Positions 45,616 to 54,617 are shown, counted from the first letter of the stretch. The stretch is DNA of 64,000 bases from Peribacillus simplex (GCF_001542915.1 NZ_LNNH01000018.1:24933-88932), one strand, 5' to 3'. Notes: generated by a model not told the origin, from the sequence alone. Numbers and translations are program-made.

Positions 45616-46536
45616 ATGGACAAGTATCTTCTTGGCATCGATTTGGGTGGAACAAACTTGAGAATGGCCGTCGTTACATCGGAAGGCAACCTTATAGAAG
45701 AGGTCAAAGTAAAAACGGAAAGTGACAAAGGACCGAAACATGTCATCCATAACATGATCACCATATGCGAAGGGCTGCTGCAAAAACGAAATATTGAAGC
45801 GATAGGGATCGGAGCTCCCGGTCCTTTAGATTCAAAGCAAGGGATTATTTTAAACCCTCCCAATTTACCAGGGTGGGATGAGGTTCCTTTAACTCTAATC
45901 TTAAAAGAAGCTTTAGGGAAAAAGGTAGTACTCGATAACGATGCCAACGCAGCTGCTTTAGCGGAAGCAGCATTTGGGGCAGGCAAAGGAAAAGAATCCG
46001 TCTTTTATATGACAATCAGTACAGGAATCGGTGGAGGATATATCTATCGAAATCAGTTGATTCAAGGTGCCAATTTCTGTGCGGGTGAAGTTGGCAACAT
46101 GGTGGTTAATCCAGATGGACCACCGCACCCTATACTGAATGTTGGCTCTTTGGAATCTTTGGCAAGCGGTACTGCTGTGCACCGTCTTGGAAAAGAAAAG
46201 GTAGGTATGGCAGGAGATGCGGGTGTAGTGTTTACTCTGGCGATGAACGGTCAGCAGGAAGCGGAGGAGATTGTTGATACGGTGCTAACTTATTTGGCAA
46301 AAGGAATCTCCAATATCGTTCATACAATTGATCCGCATATCATCGTGTTAGGCGGGGGAGTCATGCAATCAAATGAGTATATAATGCCGCTTCTTCTTGA
46401 AAAAGTAAATGATTACTTATATCCACAGCTACGTAATAAGGTACAAATTGAATGTGCCTCGTTAGGAACAAAAGCGGGTGTTATCGGAGCGGCACTGTTG
46501 ACACAGCAAGGGTATTCCGGTAAGGGAAGGGGATGA
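45616..46536 (+). CDS. ROK-family sugar kinase 1
   Basis: This 306-aa kinase of the ROK family has the ATP motif IDLGGTNLRMAVV, the sugar-site GIGAPGPLD and LDNDANAAALAEA (catalytic Asp), and ISTGIGGGYIY. The usual zinc motif GHxx...CxCGxxGC is absent: the His is N161 in GEVGN, and the cysteines are missing (PPHPILNVGSLESLASG). It probably phosphorylates mannose or GlcNAc freed by the mannosidases and GH1. ATG at 45616 has AAGGAAG 8 nt upstream; the longer frame from 45580 has no ribosome site. The next ROK gene starts within 3 bp. Confidence 0.88.
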   Translation: MDKYLLGIDLGGTNLRMAVVTSEGNLIEEVKVKTESDKGPKHVIHNMITICEGLLQKRNIEAIGIGAPGPLDSKQGIILNPPNLPGWDEVPLTLILKEALGKKVVLDNDANAAALAEAAFGAGKGKESVFYMTISTGIGGGYIYRNQLIQGANFCAGEVGNMVVNPDGPPHPILNVGSLESLASGTAVHRLGKEKVGMAGDAGVVFTLAMNGQQEAEEIVDTVLTYLAKGISNIVHTIDPHIIVLGGGVMQSNEYIMPLLLEKVNDYLYPQLRNKVQIECASLGTKAGVIGAALLTQQGYSGKGRG

Positions 46537-46538
46537 CA

Positions 46539-47432
46539 ATGAAAGCTTACATGGTGCTAGATATTGGCGGAACTTACATAAAGTATGCGGTGATGGATGA
46601 CAAATCAAAGAAACTGGAATGGGGAAAGATTCCAACCCCTAAAGAAGGATTAGATATATTTTTAGATAGAATCACCGAAATAGTTCATCGTTATTCGAAT
46701 TCATTTGACATTCAAGGCATCGCTTTAAGTTCGCCTGGTGCCGTAGATGTGGCAACAGGGTTTGTTGGCGGCGCAAGTGCTATTCCCTTTATACATGGCA
46801 TTTACATGACAGAAAAACTAAAGGAACGAACAGGGCTGCAGGTGTCCATTGAAAACGATGCGAACTGCGCGGCATTGGCAGAAGGCTGGCTGGGTGCAGC
46901 AAAAGGAACTGATTTTTACATTTGTATTGTAATTGGTACAGGAATTGGCGGGGCAATCGTGATTAACCAATCCATTCTCCGTGGAGCTAACCTCCATGGA
47001 GGGGAGTTTGGATACATGATCATGGGTGAATCAGGTAAGAGCCCTCTACAAACAACTTGGAGCAATGTTGCATCGACAAACTCACTTGTAGAAGAAGTCG
47101 AACGGAAAAAATCTCTAGCAAGGGGAACGTTGGACGGTGAAGAAATATTTCGATTGGCGGAAGCAGGAGATACGATTGCGAATGAATGCATTGCCAACCT
47201 ATTTAAGAAACTGGCAACGGGAATCTATAATTTGAAGTATGTACTAGATCCTGACAAGATTCTAATCGGCGGGGGAATCAGCAAGCGCCCCGATGTAATA
47301 GAAGGCATAAATAGTGAACTGGCACAATTGAAGAATGATATCTCTACATTGGATATTACGGTTGAAGCTTGTAAATTTGAAAACGATGCAAACTTGATTG
47401 GCGCCCTCTTTCATTTCCTGAATCGAAAATAG
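46539..47432 (+). CDS. ROK-family sugar kinase 2
   Basis: This is a second ROK kinase, 297 aa, immediately after the first. It has LDIGGTYIKYAVM, ALSSPGAVD, IENDANCAALAEGWLG and IGTGIGGAIV. It too lacks the zinc cluster: the His position is Y159 in GEFGY, and no CxCG follows. ATG at 46539 is favoured because GGAAGGGG is 6 nt upstream, whereas the ATG at 46533 would touch it. Two different kinases suit two monosaccharide products (Man and GlcNAc), but which takes which cannot be told. Confidence 0.87.
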   Translation: MKAYMVLDIGGTYIKYAVMDDKSKKLEWGKIPTPKEGLDIFLDRITEIVHRYSNSFDIQGIALSSPGAVDVATGFVGGASAIPFIHGIYMTEKLKERTGLQVSIENDANCAALAEGWLGAAKGTDFYICIVIGTGIGGAIVINQSILRGANLHGGEFGYMIMGESGKSPLQTTWSNVASTNSLVEEVERKKSLARGTLDGEEIFRLAEAGDTIANECIANLFKKLATGIYNLKYVLDPDKILIGGGISKRPDVIEGINSELAQLKNDISTLDITVEACKFENDANLIGALFHFLNRK

Positions 47433-47633
47433 GGAGCTTCTTACCTGACACTAGCACGAATAAAGAACGGAATAACAAAATGATCGGTAAAATGTGAGTG
47501 CCAATCGTTAGGTAGGTTGCTGCTCCTATAAAAAAACGATCGCTATAAGTTTCTTGTTTGAATTCTATTAAAAAGGATGACTTTAATAATATAAACTTAC
47601 CTCCTGCATATAAATGGATCATGGAGGTGCCTT

Positions 47634-48788
47634 ATGAAATTCAAAAGGGTTGGTTTTTTAATCATTACTAGTTCAACGATTTTGGTTACTCTTTCAATCA
47701 TTATTAGCGGATTTATCATCAGTTTAAACATTAGCTACCAATATAAATTCATTCAAGATTCTTTAAAACATGTGAAATCAGAGAAATTATTTTCTCAAGT
47801 AATGCGTACGGAAAATCATTATTTCTTTCAAGATACCGGTGAAAATTGGCTAACATTAGGAAGCGTTTCAATGTATCTAATGGAGTTAGGTGTAAATATA
47901 AGGACGGATGATATTAGAACGTTTTTAGGGAGTGAACTGCCTGGACTATCCGCTTACGATTATGAAATTGCAGTTGCCGGAGAAGGGACTGATATTTCGA
48001 CTTTACCCTTAGAATCTTCACCACCTACGGATGTTTTGTTAAAAGAAAGAGATGTAGTTGAAGACGAGCTACAAAATAAAGGGCATGAAGAGGATTCAAC
48101 AATCAAAAATAGCCCTGAAATTCAAAATAAAACAGTATTTATCTATCAAACCCATAGTTGGGAATCGTACCTTCCTCTGTTAAGAGGTGCTAAAGTTCCG
48201 GATGATGCGATAAGTAACGACAATAGAGTTAATGTCGTCGCCCTCGGAAGTCGTTTAAGTAATAAATTGAATGAAAAAGGTTTAGGAACGGAACATGATC
48301 AAACTAACATGACTAGAGAATTGAATAAGAGACAATGGAAATCAACTAAATCTTATTCCATGTCTGGAGCTATCATTGAAGCAAATGCAAACAAAAATGG
48401 GAAATTGGAGTATTTTATAGACATCCATCGTGATTCCTCACGTAAAGATATCACGACCAAAACTCTAAATGGAAAAGATTACGCGAAACTTTTTTTTGTA
48501 GTCGGCAAAGGCAATGAAAAATATGAAAAAAACCTGCAGTTTGTAAAAAAATTAAATACAGAGCTTGAAAAAAGATATCCAGGTATAAGTCGTGGCATAT
48601 TCCTGAAACCTAATAGTATGGGTAATGGGGTGTATAACCAAAATATCTCTGAAAAGGCCATCCTAATTGAAGTAGGTGGCGTAGATAATGACTTTGAAGA
48701 ACTAGATAGAAGTATTGATGCGTTTTCTGAAGTGTTTTCATACATCTATTGGAAAGAAAATGAAGCGAAAGAGGTAAACGGACAATGA
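47634..48788 (+). CDS. Stage II sporulation protein P family (SpoIIP-like)
   Basis: The 384-aa protein has a single N-terminal membrane anchor (residues about 9-30), a variable linker to about 165, then the SpoIIP catalytic domain. That domain has VFIYQTHSWESYLPLL, IDIHRDSSRKD (two histidines expected to bind zinc) and ILIEVGGVDNDFEELDRSID at the end. SpoIIP cuts peptide side chains and glycan strands of peptidoglycan during engulfment. It is somewhat shorter and more diverged in its linker than the main SpoIIP, so it may be a paralogue. The ribosome site GGAGGTG is strong. Location right after the N-glycan operon seems incidental. Confidence 0.88.
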   Translation: MKFKRVGFLIITSSTILVTLSIIISGFIISLNISYQYKFIQDSLKHVKSEKLFSQVMRTENHYFFQDTGENWLTLGSVSMYLMELGVNIRTDDIRTFLGSELPGLSAYDYEIAVAGEGTDISTLPLESSPPTDVLLKERDVVEDELQNKGHEEDSTIKNSPEIQNKTVFIYQTHSWESYLPLLRGAKVPDDAISNDNRVNVVALGSRLSNKLNEKGLGTEHDQTNMTRELNKRQWKSTKSYSMSGAIIEANANKNGKLEYFIDIHRDSSRKDITTKTLNGKDYAKLFFVVGKGNEKYEKNLQFVKKLNTELEKRYPGISRGIFLKPNSMGNGVYNQNISEKAILIEVGGVDNDFEELDRSIDAFSEVFSYIYWKENEAKEVNGQ

Positions 48789-48949
48789 AGAAGAGAACAA
48801 ATAAAAGCAAATGGCTTTTATTCACTTTTTCATCGACCTTCATTAGTTTGCACATTACAGGAGTAACGACCTTCACTTTCGCTTTTTTTATGTGCGGCCT
48901 TTCATTCTCCATCCTTAATTTATACAAAGAGGAATTGGAAAGGAACTAA
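48785..48949 (+). CDS. Small membrane protein, 54 aa, overlapping the SpoIIP gene
   Basis: The ATG at 48785 overlaps the SpoIIP stop (ATGA), the signature of translational coupling. The product is a basic start (MKKRTNKSKW), then hydrophobic segments LLFTFSSTFISLHITGV and FTFAFFMCGLSFSILNLY, and a charged tail KEELERN. A perfect terminator begins in its last codons. I do not recognise a family; co-translation suggests a role with the SpoIIP-like protein. Confidence 0.6.
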   Translation: MKKRTNKSKWLLFTFSSTFISLHITGVTTFTFAFFMCGLSFSILNLYKEELERN

Positions 48950-48987
48950 CTAAAAAAGCACCAAACAGGTGCTTTTTTAGTTAGTTC
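48943..48987. terminator. Very strong bidirectional terminator
   Basis: A perfect 20-bp stem (48943-48962 against 48968-48987) with a 5-nt loop ACAAA-type. It contains A6 and T6 runs inside the stem, so it works in both directions. It overlaps the end of the 54-aa gene. Confidence 0.85.
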
Positions 48988-49124
48988 AAGCAACATATGG
49001 GTCCCGCCTAAGAGGACTTTTAACGTCGCATTACACACGTTATTGAATAGTTCCTGGGCGAGGGAAGAAGAATAACGCTAGGATTCATTTTGACATTTTT
49101 GATTACTTAAGAAGAATAAAAAGT

Positions 49125-49505
49125 ATGTCGAACGTGGAAAAAAATAAAGAAACAGTGAAAAACTATTATGAAACGGCTTTTGGTGGTCAACCTGAACTGG
49201 CTGTCGAGCGATATATGGGGCCAAGATATATCCAGCATAATCCAGAAGCGGACAACGGACCGGAAGCGTTTATTGGATTCGGGCATGCGCTGCGAGGTGA
49301 AAATCCTGAAATGAAGCTTGAGATTAAGCGGATTTTCAGAGAGGACGACTATGTCGTCACCCATTCCCATCTGATCTTGAACCCGAATGATCCTGGATTG
49401 GCTCTGGCCGACTTCTTCCTGCTAGAAGATGGCAAGGTCGTTGAGCATTGGGACGTGATCCAGACAGTGCCGGAGAAGGCTAAGAATACAAATAGCATGT
49501 TCTAA
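49125..49505 (+). CDS. SnoaL-like (NTF2-fold) protein
   Basis: This 126-aa cone-shaped NTF2-like protein begins NKETVKNYYETAFGGQPELA, has YIQHNPEADNGPEAF and ends DFFLLEDGKVVEHWDVIQ. These are marks of the SnoaL-like polyketide cyclase group found as stand-alone proteins of unknown substrate in many bacteria. No polyketide genes are nearby. The ribosome site is weak (AAGAA), so the start is moderately sure. A 17-bp hairpin follows at once. Confidence 0.85.
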   Translation: MSNVEKNKETVKNYYETAFGGQPELAVERYMGPRYIQHNPEADNGPEAFIGFGHALRGENPEMKLEIKRIFREDDYVVTHSHLILNPNDPGLALADFFLLEDGKVVEHWDVIQTVPEKAKNTNSMF

Positions 49506-49549
49506 TTGGTACGCTGCAAGCTCATCAAGCTCTTGCAGCGTACCAATTG
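49505..49549. terminator. Long hairpin after the SnoaL-like gene
   Basis: AATTGGTACGCTGCAAG (49505-49521) pairs perfectly with 49533-49549 across an 11-nt loop. No T tract follows, but position and strength fit a transcription stop or a 3'-end stabiliser. Confidence 0.55.
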
Positions 49550-49890
49550 GGTAACTTGTGATTCCTATATTACGCAGGCGTATCATCGCTCATAGGCGAC
49601 ACATCATCGAAAGAAACGAGTTTACATATACGATCGTTATTACTAAATCATCATGTTATCAATAGTTCTTTATGCCTCGTTGCATACATGTTCGCTTTTA
49701 TAAAACTTTTCCCGGCACCTTTTAGGGAATACCTTCTGAGATTCCCCGAACAACTCTTCCAAGCTCACCAAATCCTCTATCAAGTGCCACAAAATAATAA
49801 CTTTCCATTTATCTGTGACTGAGCATACCACTGTTTTACTCTTGGGAATTTTACCCTAAAATGAAGTTCGAGCCATGATAAATCATAATG
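49550..49890. other. Gene-free stretch
   Basis: I see no gene. Several short stop-rich fragments are present, but none resembles a known protein. Confidence 0.4.
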
Positions 49891-49931
49891 GTCATATTTT
49901 TATGACTACTTTACAAAAAAGTGACTACTTT
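49891..49931 (+). promoter_or_regulatory. Candidate operator upstream of the NmrA-family gene
   Basis: GTCAT-N6-ATGAC (49891-49906) is an inverted repeat, and TGACTACTTT occurs twice with a 19-bp period (49903-49912, 49922-49931). Paired sites of this sort upstream of NmrA/QorB-type oxidoreductases often bind HxlR-type thiol-stress repressors; here no regulator gene adjoins, so this is inference. Confidence 0.4.
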
Positions 49932-50091
49932 TATTTTTTGAACTATGGATATACCATATACCTATACTTGATAACACAAAAAGTAAATCTTTTTATAGCC
50001 AGTCGAGTACACGGTAAGAAGTAACGAGCTGATAGTACAGACCAGTTAAAACAACAATCAATAAGACAAAATATATATGGAGGAAAACACA

Positions 50092-50958
50092 ATGAAGATA
50101 TTAGTAACAGGTGCTACAGGAAAATTAGGCTCAAAAGTAGTTGAAGCCCTATTGAAAATTGTACCTGCAAGCCAACTTGCTGTCAGTGTACGTAATATGG
50201 ACAAAGCGGAACAATTACGTGCACGTGGAGTGGACATCCGCCAAGGAGATTTTGACCATCCAGAAACATTGGATACTGCTTTTGAAGGGATTGACCGTTT
50301 ATTGATCATTTCCGCGGATGGTGACAATGAAACAAGAATTCCACAACACAGAAATGCGGTAGCTGCGGCAGAGCGTGCCGGAGTCAAATTTATTGCTTAT
50401 ACTAGCATAACGAATGCAAAGGAAAGTAAAAACTTCCTTGCTCCCACTCATCAGGCAACAGAAGAAGCTATTTTAAAAACAGGAATTCCTTATTCTTTTT
50501 TACGAAACAACTGGTACCTGGAGAATGAAATTTCAAGTATTCAAGGTGTTCTAGCCGGAGCTCCATGGGTGACATCAGCAGGAAATGGCAAGGTAGGCTG
50601 GGCACTTCAACAAGATTATGCAGAAGCTGCAGCTGCGGTCCTATCTGGTAAAGGGCACGAAAACACCATCTACGAGCTTTCTGGAAAGTTAATGACTCAA
50701 GAAGAACTTGCTTCCACTCTGGGCACTGTATTAGGTAAAGAAGTACCTGTGCAACAGGTTGATGATGCTACCTATACGGATATAATGAAAGGCGCTGGTG
50801 TACCGGATTTCCTTCTTCCTATGCTTGTTGATATCCAAAAAGACATTCGTGAAGGCACATTAGAGGTTGAGAGCCATGATCTCGAGAAACTTCTCGGACG
50901 AACCGTTACACCAACGAAAGAGGCACTTACTCAAATTGTTAAAGGAAATATCCAATAA
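50092..50958 (+). CDS. NmrA/QorB-like NAD(P)-binding oxidoreductase
   Basis: This 288-aa atypical short-chain dehydrogenase has the Rossmann motif VTGATGKLGSKVVEALL (residues about 5-20) and SVRNMDKAEQLRARGVDIRQGDFDHPE. It has no YxxxK pair at the classical place, as in the NmrA/QorB group. These enzymes reduce quinones or sense NAD(P) state, protecting from electrophiles. ATG at 50092 follows GGAGGAAAAC; the ATG at 50077 overlaps that site and is not used. The DsbA-like gene 100 bp downstream may share the regulation. Confidence 0.85.
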   Translation: MKILVTGATGKLGSKVVEALLKIVPASQLAVSVRNMDKAEQLRARGVDIRQGDFDHPETLDTAFEGIDRLLIISADGDNETRIPQHRNAVAAAERAGVKFIAYTSITNAKESKNFLAPTHQATEEAILKTGIPYSFLRNNWYLENEISSIQGVLAGAPWVTSAGNGKVGWALQQDYAEAAAAVLSGKGHENTIYELSGKLMTQEELASTLGTVLGKEVPVQQVDDATYTDIMKGAGVPDFLLPMLVDIQKDIREGTLEVESHDLEKLLGRTVTPTKEALTQIVKGNIQ

Positions 50959-51057
50959 ATAGTTATTGTTAGAAAAACACGTTTGACGTTGAACAACAAA
51001 AATGGTCTAGTCTTAAACAAATGAAATGATTTATAACAATAAATAGAGGTGTTTTTT

Positions 51058-51762
51058 ATGCAAGTAGAGATTTGGGCAGACTTTGCATGTCCATTCTGTT
51101 ATATTGGCAAACGTCGCTTCGAAAAAGCGCTAGAGGAATTTGAGCACAACGATGGTATTGAAATTGTATACCGAAGTTTCGAACTGGATCCCAATGCTCC
51201 CAAACATGTGTCTCATGATGTTTATGACATGCTCTCCAACAGATATGGCATGAGCCGTCAGGAAGCCATCAACATGAATCAGAGTGTGATCAAACAGGCA
51301 GCAGACGAAGGACTTCAGTTTCAGTATGAAGGCATGGTGCTAACGAATACATTCGATGCACATCGACTAAGACATTTCGCTGATCAATACAGTAAGGGTG
51401 CTGTGGTATCGGAGCTGTTGTTCCAAGCTTATTTCACCAAATCAAAGGATTTGAGCGACCACACAATGCTCGCCGACCTGGCAGTTGAAGCAGGACTTGA
51501 TCGTGAAGAAGCCCTCTCCATGCTCGCTGGTAAGCAGTTCGCTGAGCAAGTGCGTTCGGATGAAGAAAAAGGTAGACGTCTTGGTATACGCGGTGTTCCA
51601 TTCTATGTCATTAACCATAAACATACGGTATCAGGCGCTCAGGCAGGCACTGTGTTCCTGAACGCTTTACAGCAGGGGTGGGAAGACCAGCAACAACTGA
51701 AAATTGTAAAATCGACGAGCGATGCTGCTTGTGCAGATGGCTCCTGTGTCATTAAGGACTGA
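51058..51762 (+). CDS. DsbA-family (FrnE-like) oxidoreductase
   Basis: This 234-aa cytoplasmic thioredoxin-fold protein with an inserted helical domain has the active site ACPFCYIGKRR (C11, C14). GVPFYVINHKHTVSGAQ is the cis-Pro loop of the FrnE group. FrnE proteins act as disulfide isomerases in oxidative stress or as 2-hydroxychromene-2-carboxylate isomerase-like enzymes. The C-terminal ACADGSCVI adds a second Cys pair. ATG at 51058 has AGAGGTG 6 nt upstream; the frame also opens at GTG 51049, which lies inside that site. Confidence 0.88.
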   Translation: MQVEIWADFACPFCYIGKRRFEKALEEFEHNDGIEIVYRSFELDPNAPKHVSHDVYDMLSNRYGMSRQEAINMNQSVIKQAADEGLQFQYEGMVLTNTFDAHRLRHFADQYSKGAVVSELLFQAYFTKSKDLSDHTMLADLAVEAGLDREEALSMLAGKQFAEQVRSDEEKGRRLGIRGVPFYVINHKHTVSGAQAGTVFLNALQQGWEDQQQLKIVKSTSDAACADGSCVIKD

Positions 51763-52341
51763 CGTCAAAGTACGAGAAAATGATGAACGAGTATAGCGTT
51801 GTGCAGTATGAGGGAGGTTGAAAAATCTCCCTCTTTTTGTGCGCTAGGCTTGAGTGGAATCCATGCTGCTAGTGATTTAGCACAGTCAAAAATGAATGAT
51901 CTGGAGCTTTGGCAAGTAGAAATACAAAGTGGTGTATACTCTTCAAAATAAAATTTTGAGGAGGAAAATATAAGGTCATTATAGAACAAAAAAACATGGA
52001 GCCACTCAGCAACTCCATAAAGGCTTCTTAATCGTATGATCGGAGGGTCTTACAATTGTCCATGTTCAAGAGATGCTAATTTTTAAATGCATATCAAAAT
52101 CAAGACATTGCAATAATCATGAGTCGTATGTCCGTGAAAAGTATAAGCATGTAAGTCAAAAAGTACTTTTTAACTGAAGGAGCACCTGATGTCTATCACT
52201 TCTACGAGAAGGACGGTCATCAATCCTTTGATAATAGGGATGAGTGTTAAGAACCTCTAGATAATTCGATAAAAAAATAAATGAATAGTAATGATAAGAT
52301 CAATTGGTTTATATCTTTATATATCAAAGGGGGGGATACCT
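51763..52341. other. Gene-free stretch with a lone ribosome site
   Basis: GAGGAGGAAAATATAAGG at 51958-51975 looks like a ribosome site, but no long frame follows. A short frame ending at about 52160 (REKYKHVSQKVLFN) may be a gene remnant. No RNA or repeat is recognised. Confidence 0.35.
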
Positions 52342-52827
52342 ATGGAAAAGCTAGAATATGAATGGGTGAAACAAACACGTCAGATTTTATTGGACCAGTG
52401 TGGAGAATTGGCTGAAGCTGATTTTACTAAAGAGTTTGAATTTGGTTTTCAGAGTATTAGAAATTCTTTAGTTCATGTGGCAGGCTGCTATCATGCTTGG
52501 TTAGGTTCTTTTGTACTTTCAGAAACATCATCGCCTTTATTTACGAAGGAAGTGATTAATAATATGCAGTTTGATGATATTCAACGTTATTTTCAACAAG
52601 CAGATATATATGTAGAACGTGTATTTGAACAATTCACAAACAAATTTGATGAGGTTATCGACAAAGAGCTTTCTTGGAGAACCGGCAGTGGGCTTGTAAA
52701 AAAAACGCCACGCCAATTACTATTCCATACCATTACACATGAGTCGCACCATAAAGGGCAAATTGTAACGATGCTGCGTATTCTTGGCCATATACCTGAA
52801 AATACAGACATATTGGGGCTGCCTTAA
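52342..52827 (+). CDS. DinB-family four-helix protein
   Basis: This 161-aa DinB/YfiT-type four-helix bundle has metal-binding histidines in LVHVAGCYHAWLG and HTITHESHHKGQIVTMLR. The family includes thiol-dependent transferases (bacillithiol-linked) and damage-inducible proteins; this one cannot be narrowed down. ATG at 52342 follows AAGGGGGGG; the longer frame from 52291 would add residues that do not fit the family. Confidence 0.85.
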   Translation: MEKLEYEWVKQTRQILLDQCGELAEADFTKEFEFGFQSIRNSLVHVAGCYHAWLGSFVLSETSSPLFTKEVINNMQFDDIQRYFQQADIYVERVFEQFTNKFDEVIDKELSWRTGSGLVKKTPRQLLFHTITHESHHKGQIVTMLRILGHIPENTDILGLP

Positions 52828-53009
52828 TTCGCTACATGATGGATATCGAAGGATCAGGAGCACGATTCTTGAGGAAGATTCGTCGCCCTTCATGAACGAA
52901 AGGGACAGGATAGCTGAAGAAGGGACAACACGTTTTAGAGGGATCTTCACCTTGATGATCGAAATAAATAGTAACTGGATTTTTTCAGGTGAAGATAATG
53001 GAGGATATT
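52828..53009. other. Spacer between the DinB and nucleotidyltransferase genes
   Basis: An 81-codon frame overlaps both flanking genes and has no ribosome site, so I do not call it. No other feature is visible. Confidence 0.3.
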
Positions 53010-53726
53010 ATGAGGCTAAAACCAATTGAAGCGGCACAACAGTTTATCTTTAAGCATTTTCCAAATTGCCAAGGAACTTTATTAGCTGGAAGTGTCGTTC
53101 GAGGTGAAGCGACAGACACATCGGACCTTGATATTGTTGTTTTTGATAAAGACCTTATTTCACCTTACAGAGAGTCATTCATTGACTTTGGATGGGCTAT
53201 AGAGGTTTTTGTACATAATCTAACCTCGTATAAGCATTTTTTTGAAAGTGATTGCGAGGTAGCAAGGCCATCTTTGCCTAGGATGGGTTCAGAAGGAATT
53301 ATTTTAAAAGATGACGGAATAATAGAACCCATAAAAAAAGAGGCGAAAGAAATATTGGACCAGGGTCCGAAGAAATGGTCAGATGAAACCATTAAAACGA
53401 AGCGATATTTTATAACTGATGCACTAGACGATTTAATAGGCTGTAAATATAGAGCCGAAGAAATTTTTATTGCTAATACTTTAGCTGAACTTGTTAGTGA
53501 ATTTTATTTAAGATCAAACCTTCAATGGATTGGCACTTCTAAATGGATGGTACGTTCCTTAAAACAATATGACCGGAAATTCGCTAATCATTTTGTTGAA
53601 GCCTTTGATGTTTTATATAGGACAGGTGATAAAAATAAAGTTGTGCAATTAGTTGATAAGGTTTTGGAACCATATGGTGGACAGTTGTTTGATGGATTTT
53701 CGTTGGGGAAAAATCAGCCTCAATAA
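53010..53726 (+). CDS. Nucleotidyltransferase domain protein
   Basis: This 238-aa protein has the polymerase beta-type nucleotidyltransferase signature GSVVRGEATDTSDLDIVVF (GS followed by DxD, residues about 28-46) and a helical C-terminal half like aminoglycoside/HEPN-linked transferases. It may modify a small molecule or tRNA end; an antibiotic link is not shown. ATG at 53010 has GGAGG 6 nt upstream (overlapping the earlier GTG/ATG at 52989/52998), so that is the chosen start. Confidence 0.8.
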   Translation: MRLKPIEAAQQFIFKHFPNCQGTLLAGSVVRGEATDTSDLDIVVFDKDLISPYRESFIDFGWAIEVFVHNLTSYKHFFESDCEVARPSLPRMGSEGIILKDDGIIEPIKKEAKEILDQGPKKWSDETIKTKRYFITDALDDLIGCKYRAEEIFIANTLAELVSEFYLRSNLQWIGTSKWMVRSLKQYDRKFANHFVEAFDVLYRTGDKNKVVQLVDKVLEPYGGQLFDGFSLGKNQPQ

Positions 53727-54009
53727 TAACCATCACTTCCTAGCTCCTGATAGATACAGTCTGGTTTCAAATCGTATGTGCGATCTGTCTATAGCAACCA
53801 CTTGCTTTTTTAAATCTGGTGTAAACGTTTTTTTTTCTGGTTTCCTCACATATCGTGCATAATTCTATTTGTAGTAATTTTTTATTGTTCAGCTAAGCGG
53901 AGCCTCGTCATTAAAACGTTCTATTTAAGTCTGCTACCCATTTGAAAAAGGGGGCGTCTTGTATATAAAAAGTTTATTCTAGTTTCAATATATTAGGAGG
54001 AAGAGTCAG

Positions 54010-54369
54010 ATGGGAATAAAATGGATTGGTGTTAGCGTCCTCACCGGATTCTTTCTACTGGAGCTTGCTGCGATGGCTGCGTTCAGTTACTGGGGTTATC
54101 ATATTAAGACAGGAGCAGCGGTCAGCATTATACTCGCATTTGCCACCCCAGGGGTCATAGCCGCTTTATGGAGTATGTTTCTCTCTCCGAAGGCATCGCT
54201 CCCCATCTTCTCCTTCCCCATCCGAACGACGCTTAAGCTGGTTGTGTTCATTGTTGCTTCCGCATCTTTGTATGCAAGCGGTCAAAGCGCGCTCGCGGTT
54301 ATTTTTCTGACGGTGTCCCTTCTTATCGTGGCAGCAGTCTTTATCTTGAAACTTCATAAAGTGAATTAA
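54010..54369 (+). CDS. YrdB-family (DUF2568) membrane protein
   Basis: This 119-aa membrane protein has four helices; the stretch LELAAMAAFSYWGY and AFATPGVIAALWSMFLSPKA near the N-terminus mark the YrdB/DUF2568 family. Function unknown. It has a strong ribosome site (TTAGGAGG). It stands alone; its composition is a little more GC-rich than neighbours. Confidence 0.82.
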   Translation: MGIKWIGVSVLTGFFLLELAAMAAFSYWGYHIKTGAAVSIILAFATPGVIAALWSMFLSPKASLPIFSFPIRTTLKLVVFIVASASLYASGQSALAVIFLTVSLLIVAAVFILKLHKVN

Positions 54370-54617
54370 ATGGATTAGTCTAAAACCGAACATCAATAAT
54401 CGGGCGCCTATCTGGAATAAGGAGATGTGATAGGTGAAGAAGGGAAATTCCCCATTTTAACGAATTAAAATAAACGCAGCAAAAGTTTTTGTAATATAAG
54501 AATTTATAATTCCCCCCCCTTTTTGTCTACAAACTGAGCCCTACTCTAATGAGAAGGGCTTTTAACATTTTATGAATATTCGAAGTCTGTTAATAAGCTG
54601 TTTTTTCCGCGATGCTA
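54370..54617. other. Gene-free stretch holding a weak terminator
   Basis: AGCCCT (54537-54542) pairs with AGGGCT (54555-54560), followed by TTTAAC, giving a possible terminator. A run of eight C occurs at 54511-54520. No gene is visible. Confidence 0.45.

Noticed and set aside
51765..51989. 74-codon minus-strand frame after the DsbA-like gene
   Set aside because: No ribosome site and no familiar motif; it lies across a stop-rich spacer.
52784..53029. 81-codon plus-strand frame bridging DinB and nucleotidyltransferase genes
   Set aside because: It overlaps the ends of both recognised genes in another frame and has no ribosome site.
54511..54520. C8 run as a possible sequencing fault breaking a gene
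   Set aside because: No reading frame on either side continues a recognisable protein.
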